Shown one piece after another: positions 1-5,349 of a stretch of DNA of 7,626 nucleotides (position 1 is its first letter; every line of letters starts with the position of its first letter). This DNA comes from an uncultured Bacilli bacterium (GTDB lineage: Bacteria; Bacillota_I; Bacilli_A; ML615J-28; CAG-313). The stretch covers positions 1-7,626 of the forward strand of contig CANQWZ010000063.1 of NCBI GenBank assembly GCA_947627685.1. The letters run 5' to 3'. Below the pieces are notes generated by a model. That model saw nothing but the letters and a program-made list of their open reading frames with translations, was not told the DNA's origin and made no database searches. A program made the translations under genes and the position numbers.

Positions 1-10
1 GTTGTAGATA

Positions 11-42
11 AAGGATTCTTGGGAAAAACTCAAGAATTTTTT
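11..42 (+). terminator. Rho-independent terminator of the upstream, off-window gene
   Basis: A hairpin pairs 15-23 with 29-37 (one G-U pair, loop of five A at 24-28). It can be lengthened by outer A-T and G-T pairs, and a run of six T follows at 37-42. It most likely ends a plus-strand gene lying left of the window. No reading frame of that gene can be identified in the few bases present: two forward frames stop by base 11, and the third runs through the hairpin to a TAA at 52-54. Confidence 0.75.
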
Positions 43-208
43 ATTTATTATTAATTTTACTGTTGCAATTTATAATGTTTAATTAAAAAATAAAAATGAA
101 GCCCAAATGAAGCTCAATTTAATATTAGCGATATTTAATTAATGATTTTTTACTAACAAATTATAAAATTACTCATAAAATTATATGATATTTCATAAAT
201 ATAATTAT
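43..208 (+). other. AT-rich leader region upstream of spoIVA
   Basis: No gene is seen here. It holds a TATAAT at 71-76 with only a poor -35 (TTATTA at 48-53), a tandem repeat at 95-116, and CATAAAAT at 174-181. The last resembles the sigma-E -10 consensus (CATACANT) but lacks a good partner -35 box. spoIVA is sigma-E controlled in Bacillus subtilis, so the promoter should lie here, but I cannot place it with confidence. Confidence 0.4.
95..116 (+). repeat. Tandem 11-nt direct repeat
   Basis: AATGAAGCCCA (95-105) is followed at once by AATGAAGCTCA (106-116), differing at one base. It is the most GC-rich patch of the spoIVA leader and lies about 105 bases before the start codon. It could be a binding site for a regulator or a chance duplication; two copies alone do not decide. 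Confidence 0.6.
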
Positions 209-214
209 AGGAGG
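209..214 (+). promoter_or_regulatory. Ribosome binding site that decides the spoIVA start
   Basis: A perfect AGGAGG. It is only 2 bases from the ATG at 217 but 8 bases from the ATG at 223, so translation should begin at 223. Confidence 0.85.
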
Positions 215-222
215 ATATGATT

Positions 223-1701
223 ATGAGTAATAGTATATTAACAGATGTGGCTACACGAACTAGTGGGGAAGTTTACATCGGTGTTGTGGGTGCCGTTAGA
301 AGTGGCAAGTCAACTTTCATTAGACGCTTTATGGAAACAAAGGTTTTACCACTTGTTACAGATAAATATGTGTATGATAAAATTCAAGATGAACTTCCAC
401 AAAGTAGTGATGGCAAAACAATTATGACAGTTGAACCTAAGTTTATTCCTAGTACAATGGTAAAAATTACCATCGAAGATGATGTTAGTTTTCAAGTTAG
501 ATTAGTTGATTGTGTTGGTCATATTATACCTTCAGCGAAAGGATATTTAAATGAAGATGGCACAAGTAGGCTTGTTCAAACACCTTGGTTTAGTGAAGCA
601 ATCCCTTTTGAAGATGCTGCCAAAATTGGTACTGATAAAGTTATAGAATCGCATTCTAACATTGGCATTGTAATGAGTAGTGATGGTAGTTTTGGTGAAT
701 TTAGCCGTAGTGAATATGAAAAAGTAGAAGAAATGGTTATTGATGAATTAAAAGCTCACGATAAACCCTTTGTATTAGTCATTAATACTGTAAAACCTGA
801 GGCTGAAGAAACGTTAGCTTTAGTAAATGAACTAGAAGAAAAATATCAAGTTGGAGTTGTGGCCCTTGATGTTTTACATATGAATGAAAGTGATATTGAT
901 CATCTTTTGAAAGTAGCAATGGATGAATTTGACATTTCAACGCTTAATTTGGAAGTGCCTAATTGGGTTAATAAGTTAGATGATGACATAAGTTATAAAA
1001 ATAAATTTAATGAATTAATCAGTAATACAACTGGTAATTTTCGTAAAATGAAAGATGCCTTTCAAATTCAAGAGGCCCTTAAAGAAAGTGATTTATTTGC
1101 TAGCGTTAATATTGCAAGTATTAATCCTGGTACAGGTCTTGTAAATATTGAAATAGAATGTTCTGATGAAAGCTATAATAATGTTATTAATGAGATATTA
1201 GGTGAAGATATTACCGATAAAAGTGTTTTTATTGATACTTTACAAAACTTTAAAAAGGCCAAAAAAGTTTATGATTTAGTAGGTAGTGCTTTTACAAAAG
1301 TAGAACAAGTTGGTTATGACATTGCTTTACCTAAAACGGCCGATATTAAACTTGCTAAACCAGAATTATTAAAAGATGGATCAAGATATGGTATCAAAAT
1401 AAAAGCAGAAGCCCCTATGATTCAATTAGTTAAAATTAATGTTAGTTCAACTTTTGAACCTATAATTGGTTCTAAGGAGCAAGCAGAAGAATTAATTAAT
1501 CATATGGTTGATAATTATGAAAATGAACCTGAAAAATTATGGAATAGTGAAATTTTTGGCCGTAAATTGTGTGAAGTAATAAATGATGGTATTAAAGCTA
1601 AAGTTAATGCCATACCTGATGCGGTACTAGAAAAATACAAAACTAGTATTGAAAAGGTTGTAAATTATGGTAAAGGTGGCATTATCGCTATTGTGCTATA
1701 A
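223..1701 (+). CDS. spoIVA: Stage IV sporulation protein A, spore coat basement-layer ATPase
   Basis: SpoIVA assembles on the mother-cell face of the outer forespore membrane, held there by SpoVM, and polymerises using ATP to form the base on which the coat is built; it is also needed for the cortex. From the ATG at 223 the protein is 492 aa, the same length as Bacillus subtilis SpoIVA from memory. The Walker A motif GAVRSGKST is at residues 23-31 with Lys29, and the Walker B-like DCVG is at 96-99. Where true GTPases carry NKxD, VINTVKP is found (186-192), as expected for this ATP-using member of the TRAFAC class. The middle and C-terminal domains follow, and the chain ends in GGIIAIVL, close to the conserved SpoIVA tail. 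One difference: the conserved TTEPK after the P-loop reads TVEPK here (Val70). The HU gene follows, as in Bacillus. No terminator is seen between them, so read-through is possible. Confidence 0.97.
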   Translation: MSNSILTDVATRTSGEVYIGVVGAVRSGKSTFIRRFMETKVLPLVTDKYVYDKIQDELPQSSDGKTIMTVEPKFIPSTMVKITIEDDVSFQVRLVDCVGHIIPSAKGYLNEDGTSRLVQTPWFSEAIPFEDAAKIGTDKVIESHSNIGIVMSSDGSFGEFSRSEYEKVEEMVIDELKAHDKPFVLVINTVKPEAEETLALVNELEEKYQVGVVALDVLHMNESDIDHLLKVAMDEFDISTLNLEVPNWVNKLDDDISYKNKFNELISNTTGNFRKMKDAFQIQEALKESDLFASVNIASINPGTGLVNIEIECSDESYNNVINEILGEDITDKSVFIDTLQNFKKAKKVYDLVGSAFTKVEQVGYDIALPKTADIKLAKPELLKDGSRYGIKIKAEAPMIQLVKINVSSTFEPIIGSKEQAEELINHMVDNYENEPEKLWNSEIFGRKLCEVINDGIKAKVNAIPDAVLEKYKTSIEKVVNYGKGGIIAIVL

Positions 1702-1747
1702 ATTATTAAAAATAGTAAGTAAATAGCATAAAAATAGGTCATTTTGT

Positions 1748-1775
1748 TTGAAAAAAAATAATTTTTTGCTATAAT
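1748..1775 (+). promoter_or_regulatory. Sigma-A promoter for the HU gene
   Basis: TTGAAA (1748-1753), a 16-base spacer and TATAAT (1770-1775) with an extended -10 TG at 1767-1768. Transcription should start near 1782, giving a leader of only about 10 bases that holds the GGTGA binding site (1782-1786). Confidence 0.8.
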
Positions 1776-1792
1776 TATTATGGTGATAAAAA

Positions 1793-2068
1793 ATGACAAA
1801 AAGTGAATTAATTAAAATAATTCATCGTAATAATGATTTAAATTATATTGAAATTGAAAAGATTGTCAATGAAGTCTTCCAAGAAATAGCTAATGGTCTA
1901 CAAGAAGATGGTAAAGTAGTACTAACAGGTTTTGGTACTTTCGAAAAATATTATCAAGATGGTTATGATGGTATCAATCCTTCAACAGGTGAGAAATTAG
2001 TTGTTAGTGGTGGTTATAAAATTCGTTTCAGTTCCAGTAAAAAGTTAAAAGATTTTATTAATAACTAA
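1793..2068 (+). CDS. hup: HU-family nucleoid DNA-binding protein with a non-basic arm
   Basis: HU proteins are small dimers that bend and compact DNA. This 91-aa protein has the family length and aligns without gaps to Bacillus HU: helical N-terminal half, the GFGTF turn at 46-50, the arm tip NPSTGE with Pro63, and a C-terminal KKLKDF helix. Position next to spoIVA matches hbs of Bacillus. What is odd is the arm. The basic residues usual at 53, 55, 58, 59 and 61 are Tyr, Gln, Tyr, Asp and Ile, and position 80 is Ser where Bacillus has Lys. By my count the protein has 12 Lys/Arg and 13 Asp/Glu, while HU is normally basic. It may be the main HU in a diverged form or a specialised paralogue; the window cannot tell. 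It has its own strong promoter and a terminator. Confidence 0.93.
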   Translation: MTKSELIKIIHRNNDLNYIEIEKIVNEVFQEIANGLQEDGKVVLTGFGTFEKYYQDGYDGINPSTGEKLVVSGGYKIRFSSSKKLKDFINN

Positions 2069-2074
2069 AAAAGC

Positions 2075-2113
2075 AAAAAGTTGATGATCAATATGATGGT
2101 CATCAACTTTTTT
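2075..2113. terminator. Bidirectional terminator between HU and the CPBP protease gene
   Basis: A 16-bp stem with one G-T pair (2075-2090 with 2097-2112) closes a 6-base loop. On the plus strand it is followed by six T (2108-2113), seven bases after the HU stop. On the minus strand the A run at 2075-2079 gives a U tract, 14 bases past the end of the protease gene. It serves both convergent genes. Confidence 0.9.
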
Positions 2114-2126
2114 AATTAGATTAATT

Positions 2127-3095
2127 TTATCTAAGTAACATTCCCATAAATAATTGAAGAATAAAAGCTAGTAAATTATTAGTTAAATGTAGTAAAATGC
2201 CAGGTATGACATTACGCTTACATTTATAATAAACTAGTGATAAAGCAAAGGCTTGGCCAAGATATGCAAAAATGTAAATAAATTCATTATATAAATCTAA
2301 CCAAGTAGCAGCCTTTGTAGGAATTAATAATAAAATTTCTAAACAAGCTGGTACAACATGAATGCTTGCAAATATCAAAGCAGAAATAATTACAATCCAA
2401 AAGTGATCTTTTTTAAACAAACCAAATAAGGCTTTTCTAAAAATTAATTCTTCAATTATTGGGGCAAGTAATATTGTTATAATAGCCATAATGAAGCAAT
2501 TTAGGCCACTACTTGCCATAAGATCATTAATTACTTCTTGATTTTCGGAATCACCACCCTTACCTAAAGTAAGAATAAGAATGATTATATTAGCAACTAT
2601 TGATCCACCATATAATATAGCAAAGCCTATACCAAACCATTTAAAATGAAAGCCTAAGTTGTTCTTAAAACGGATAAAATCATTTTTAATATATTTGAAG
2701 AATACGGGAATAATACTTCCTGCACAAGCAATGTATGCAAAAGCATTTGACCAAGTTAAAAGATCATTAACAAGTTTAACATAAACGACATCATCATATA
2801 TATCAGATTCGGGATTTATAACATTAGGTGAATAGCCCGTAATACTTAGCCAAATGGAAGGAAATATAATTTGAAAAAGACTTGCTAAAACATAAAAACA
2901 AAGAAAATAAAGCGCTATGCCTAGAAAGGAACGCTTTCTAGAAAGGGGCATTTCTAATAATGTACCATCAGTATTCATGTTTACTTCCATAGGTGTTATT
3001 TTGTAATAGTCATTATTAGCAATTTTGGCCCCACAATTTTTGCAATAATTATTTAGATCCTCGTTAGGATAGCCACAATATATACAATATCTCAT
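2127..3095 (-). CDS. Zinc-ribbon CPBP-family (Rce1-like) intramembrane metalloprotease
   Basis: A 322-aa membrane protein. The N-terminus is a zinc ribbon with Cys4, Cys7, Cys18 and Cys21 (two CxxC pairs), then a short linker and about seven hydrophobic segments (roughly 58-78, 118-135, 152-177, 199-218, 232-256, 272-290, 297-318). The second half carries the CPBP/Abi (Rce1-like) signature: EELIFR at 215-220, FASIH with His246, and HLTNN with His303 and Asn307. The whole predicted active site is therefore present. Members of this family cleave CAAX-type peptides in eukaryotes and act in bacteriocin processing, immunity or protein secretion in bacteria; the substrate here cannot be inferred. 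The start at 3095 has AGGAGG (3106-3101) five bases upstream. It is the only minus-strand gene and interrupts an otherwise co-oriented run, so it is probably an independent unit. Confidence 0.9.
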   Translation of the reverse strand: MRYCIYCGYPNEDLNNYCKNCGAKIANNDYYKITPMEVNMNTDGTLLEMPLSRKRSFLGIALYFLCFYVLASLFQIIFPSIWLSITGYSPNVINPESDIYDDVVYVKLVNDLLTWSNAFAYIACAGSIIPVFFKYIKNDFIRFKNNLGFHFKWFGIGFAILYGGSIVANIIILILTLGKGGDSENQEVINDLMASSGLNCFIMAIITILLAPIIEELIFRKALFGLFKKDHFWIVIISALIFASIHVVPACLEILLLIPTKAATWLDLYNEFIYIFAYLGQAFALSLVYYKCKRNVIPGILLHLTNNLLAFILQLFMGMLLR

Positions 3096-3129
3096 AATAA
3101 CCTCCTAAATTAAGATTAAATCAATACTA

Positions 3130-3158
3130 ATTATAGCACATTGAATTAAAAAAAAGAA
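3130..3158 (-). promoter_or_regulatory. Extended -10 promoter for the CPBP protease gene
   Basis: On the minus strand TGC precedes TATAAT (3135-3130), an extended -10 element. A weak -35, TTCTTT (3158-3153), lies 17 bases upstream. The start codon is about 35 bases downstream. Confidence 0.65.
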
Positions 3159-3213
3159 GTAATTAGTAATATATAAATATCTTTTGAATAAAATTAAGTA
3201 TAGAGGTGTTGTA

Positions 3214-4068
3214 ATGAAAAAGAAAATAATTTTAATTATATGTGTTCTAGCGATTCTGATTACCTTAATTTGTATTCCCAAAACAACTTATCAAAAATGG
3301 TTTGGCAAAACCCCACAAGATACCACCAATTTACCTACTGATTCTAAAGAATATTTAACCATTTTTGTAGTCAATGAGGATAATAAACTTGTTGGTGTAA
3401 AAATTCCGGTTACTAAAATTGAAGAAGATCAGATTAAACAAAAATGGGATTTATTGACATCACAAATGAACAAAATTCCAACCGGATATTCATCACCAAT
3501 AACGCCATCAACCGTACTAAATGAATATAGTTTAGAAGATAATAAACTAGTATTAAATGTATCAGAAGATATCAATCGTTCATCTGGTAGGCTTGCTATT
3601 GAATCACTAGCATGGACATTTTGTAATGATGAAGTAAAAGAAATTGTTTTAAAAATCAATGATGATGTTGTTAATTTAATAAATGATTATAAATTTACTA
3701 AAATTACTAAAGAAATGGGCACAAACTTTACTTATGAAACGGCTTATTTATTTGAAGCAAATTATACTACCATTGTTTTTTATGAAAATGATGTTATTTT
3801 ACCTGTGACTTATTTTTATGTAGGTAGTAATGAATATGATTATATGTTAGCAAAAGTTTTCGCAGGAAGTAAACTTGCCATTACGGATTATACTTATGAA
3901 GTTGATGCTCAGAATTTAGTAATTCAAATAAATGATAATATTGTTTTAAGTGATGATTTTAAACAGACAATGGAAGAAACCATTAAATTAAATTTAGATA
4001 TTGATGCCATGAGCATAAATGGTGTAGATAAGGTATTATATGAAAAGACATTTGCAACGGTTAATTAA
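3214..4068 (+). CDS. gerM: GerM-like sporulation protein with two GerM domains
   Basis: In Bacillus subtilis GerM is an exported protein in the space between mother cell and forespore that helps the SpoIIQ-SpoIIIA channel assemble and is needed for normal sporulation and germination. The ATG at 3214 is chosen because AGAGGTG (3202-3208) lies just upstream; a TTG at 3184 has no binding site. The 284-aa product has a basic start and one hydrophobic segment (about 5-21), then an outside part. A GerM domain spans about 47-150 (LTIFVVNED at its start, the long helix then VKEIVLKIND at its end), and a more diverged second copy about 184-275. Cys20 is not in a good lipobox (TLIC), so it is probably membrane-anchored and not a lipoprotein. 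rdgB follows, as in Bacillus, where rph lies between. No clear sigma-A promoter is seen. The assignment rests on domain pattern plus synteny. Confidence 0.85.
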   Translation: MKKKIILIICVLAILITLICIPKTTYQKWFGKTPQDTTNLPTDSKEYLTIFVVNEDNKLVGVKIPVTKIEEDQIKQKWDLLTSQMNKIPTGYSSPITPSTVLNEYSLEDNKLVLNVSEDINRSSGRLAIESLAWTFCNDEVKEIVLKINDDVVNLINDYKFTKITKEMGTNFTYETAYLFEANYTTIVFYENDVILPVTYFYVGSNEYDYMLAKVFAGSKLAITDYTYEVDAQNLVIQINDNIVLSDDFKQTMEETIKLNLDIDAMSINGVDKVLYEKTFATVN

Positions 4069-4085
4069 CCGCAAATGTTCTTTTT
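4048..4085 (+). terminator. Terminator overlapping the end of gerM
   Basis: ACATTTGC (4048-4055) pairs with GCAAATGT (4071-4078). Inside, past a three-base bulge, GGTT pairs with AACC around an AATT loop. TTCTTTTT follows. The gerM stop codon (4066-4068) lies in the inner 3' arm, so the hairpin begins within the coding sequence. Confidence 0.75.
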
Positions 4086-4087
4086 GC

Positions 4088-4115
4088 TTTACATTCCTTT
4101 TTAATTTACTATAAT
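4088..4115 (+). promoter_or_regulatory. Sigma-A promoter for rdgB
   Basis: TTTACA (4088-4093), 16-base spacer, TATAAT (4110-4115), starting two bases after the gerM terminator's T run. The start site should fall near 4122, ahead of the purine-rich binding site AAGGAAGGGA (4131-4140). Confidence 0.85.
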
Positions 4116-4148
4116 ATATTATAAGGAAACAAGGAAGGGATTATTTTT

Positions 4149-4736
4149 ATGCAAATATTGTTAGGTACTAAAAATAAACATAAAATTTTAGAAATGACGC
4201 GCATTATTAAAAAATATAATTCTAACATAATCATCAAATCATTAAATGATTATGATGAAGTATTAGAACCAATTGAAAATGGTAAAAGCTTTGAAGAAAA
4301 TGCCTTCATTAAGGCTAAATATTACTATGAATTATTTAAGATACCGACTGTTGCGGATGACTCTGGCTTAGAAGTAGAGGCTTTAAATAATGAACCAGGC
4401 CTTTTTAGTGCAAGGTATGCATCTTGTAATAACCATAATGCCCAAGATAGTAAAAACAGACAGAAGCTTCTTCTTAAAATGGCTAATATAACTAATCGTA
4501 AGGCGCATTTTGTTTGTGCTACTTGTTACTATGATGGGCTAAAAAAAGTGGTAACAAATGGTATTACGGAAGGAAAAATTCTTTTAGCAGAAATAGGCCA
4601 TAATGGCTTTGGTTATGATGCTATTTTCTTTAGTGATGAACTAAATAAACCCCTAGCTTTAGCAACAAACTTTGAAAAAGATAGTATTAGTCATCGTGGT
4701 AAGGCATTAACTAAATTGCTAAAATGCATCTTGTGA
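4149..4736 (+). CDS. rdgB: XTP/dITP diphosphatase (RdgB/HAM1 family)
   Basis: This enzyme removes deaminated purine nucleotides (XTP, dITP, ITP) from the pool by cleaving them to the monophosphate and pyrophosphate, keeping hypoxanthine and xanthine out of DNA and RNA. It acts in the cytoplasm as a Mg-dependent homodimer. The 195-aa product has the usual length and all family marks: GTKNKHK at 6-12 (the nucleotide-binding N-terminus), ADDSGLEVEAL at 69-79 with the catalytic acidic pair Asp70-Asp71, PGLFSARYA at 83-91, GFGYD at 153-157 and SHRGKAL at 181-187. It has its own promoter. No terminator separates it from rpsU, so some read-through into rpsU is possible. It ends in TGA. Confidence 0.97.
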   Translation: MQILLGTKNKHKILEMTRIIKKYNSNIIIKSLNDYDEVLEPIENGKSFEENAFIKAKYYYELFKIPTVADDSGLEVEALNNEPGLFSARYASCNNHNAQDSKNRQKLLLKMANITNRKAHFVCATCYYDGLKKVVTNGITEGKILLAEIGHNGFGYDAIFFSDELNKPLALATNFEKDSISHRGKALTKLLKCIL

Positions 4737-4754
4737 AAAAAATTACCACATTAT

Positions 4755-4783
4755 TTTACAAAATAGCAAAAATATTATATAAT
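4755..4783 (+). promoter_or_regulatory. Sigma-A promoter for rpsU
   Basis: TTTACA (4755-4760), a 17-base spacer and TATAAT (4778-4783). The leader of roughly 40 bases ends in a strong binding site, AAAGGGGTGA (4811-4820), seven bases before the ATG. Confidence 0.88.
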
Positions 4784-4827
4784 GTTTATGTAAAAAAACT
4801 ATAGGCGACGAAAGGGGTGACTAAGAA

Positions 4828-5010
4828 ATGCCAAAGACAATTGTAAGAGAAAACGACACATTAGATGAAGCTTTAAAGAGATTCAAACGAGATGTTTCAA
4901 GATCAGGAACCCTTGTTGAAGCCCGTAAACGTCAACATTACATGAAACCTAGTGACGTTCGTAAAGAAAAAAGAAGAGCCGCTAGAAAAAATGGTAATCG
5001 TTCTCGCTAG
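4828..5010 (+). CDS. rpsU: 30S ribosomal protein S21
   Basis: S21 is a small, very basic protein of the 30S subunit, next to the 3' end of 16S rRNA and helping initiation. The 60-aa product matches the family closely: VRENDTLDEALKRFKR near the start, the SRSGTLVEARKR segment at 25-36, and a Lys/Arg-rich tail ending in NGNRSR. It ends in TAG. In Bacillus it heads the run that leads through yqeY, yqfA and yqfB to yqfC and yqfD; here yqfC follows directly after a terminator. Its strong promoter, good binding site and own terminator mark it as a single-gene, highly expressed unit. Confidence 0.98.
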   Translation: MPKTIVRENDTLDEALKRFKRDVSRSGTLVEARKRQHYMKPSDVRKEKRRAARKNGNRSR

Positions 5011-5020
5011 CAATTATTTT

Positions 5021-5068
5021 AAGTATAACAATGCGCTTTGATAACGTATTGTTATACTTTTATTTTTT
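5021..5068 (+). terminator. Rho-independent terminator of rpsU
   Basis: A perfect 12-bp stem (5021-5032 with 5048-5059), extended by a G-T and two G-C pairs to 15 bp, closes a 9-base loop (5036-5044). A broken T tract, TTTT-A-TTTTTT, runs to 5068. Confidence 0.88.
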
Positions 5069-5072
5069 ATAC

Positions 5073-5101
5073 GTATTAAGATTTGCCATTTTGAATATAA
5101 T
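5073..5101 (+). promoter_or_regulatory. Possible promoter for yqfC-yqfD
   Basis: The rpsU terminator means yqfC-yqfD needs its own promoter in the bases 5069-5105. TATAAT is at 5096-5101 but no sigma-A -35 lies at the right distance. Read as AATATAAT (5094-5101) with GTATT (5073-5077) it loosely resembles a sigma-E promoter, though the 16-base gap is long. The pair is sigma-E controlled in Bacillus; in DNA this AT-rich the match is weak evidence. Confidence 0.35.
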
Positions 5102-5115
5102 GTATAGGTGATTAA

Positions 5116-5349
5116 ATGGGACTTTTTAAAGAAGAACTAAAAAAAGCTAAAATATCCCTATTCCTTGATGATAACATGCAAATATATTGTGTTATTCTTT
5201 ATAATATGGGTAAAGTTAAAGATTTTAAAACCGACTTAATTGCCTTTAATAATTGCCGCATCGTTGGTAATCATTTAAAAATTGTCAAAATGGAGGAAAA
5301 CATTGTTGAAATTGAAGGTCAAATTACCAAAATTTTTAACGCGGAATAA
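5116..5349 (+). CDS. yqfC: Sporulation protein YqfC (YabP/YqfC family)
   Basis: A small protein of 77 aa, a little shorter than YqfC of Bacillus. It has the beta-rich pattern of the YabP/YqfC family: a hydrophobic strand about residues 12-17, the VILYNMGKVKDF stretch (26-37), and the typical end, where a basic strand (LKIVKM) leads to VEIEGQITKIF (64-74). The family is made in the mother cell during sporulation; in Bacillus yqfC and yqfD are needed for efficient sporulation, but the biochemical role is not known. AGGTGA (5106-5111) lies four bases before the ATG. Its last 47 bases overlap yqfD in another frame, so the two are very likely translated together. Identity is supported by both the sequence pattern and the rpsU-yqfC-yqfD order. 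Confidence 0.87.
   Translation: MGLFKEELKKAKISLFLDDNMQIYCVILYNMGKVKDFKTDLIAFNNCRIVGNHLKIVKMEENIVEIEGQITKIFNAE
5292..5296 (+). promoter_or_regulatory. Ribosome binding site for yqfD, inside yqfC
   Basis: GGAGG inside the yqfC coding region, six bases before the TTG at 5303 and nine before the TTG at 5306. It selects a TTG start; the more upstream TTG at 5282 has no binding site. Confidence 0.75.

Noticed and set aside
245..427. 60-codon plus-strand frame inside the start of spoIVA
   Set aside because: It lies wholly within the clearly conserved spoIVA P-loop region in another frame and resembles no known protein.
1694..1728. TGCTAT and ATAGCA inverted repeat after spoIVA as a terminator
   Set aside because: The arms are six bases with a 23-base loop and no T run follows.
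3184..3213. TTG at 3184 as the gerM start
   Set aside because: No ribosome binding site lies before it, while the ATG at 3214 has AGAGGTG at good spacing and begins a normal basic, hydrophobic leader.
3429..3659. 76-codon minus-strand frame inside gerM
   Set aside because: It is antisense to the GerM domain, with no promoter or binding site noted; a shadow frame.
5282..5302. TTG at 5282 as the yqfD start
   Set aside because: The only binding site, GGAGG, lies downstream of it and fits TTG 5303 or 5306.
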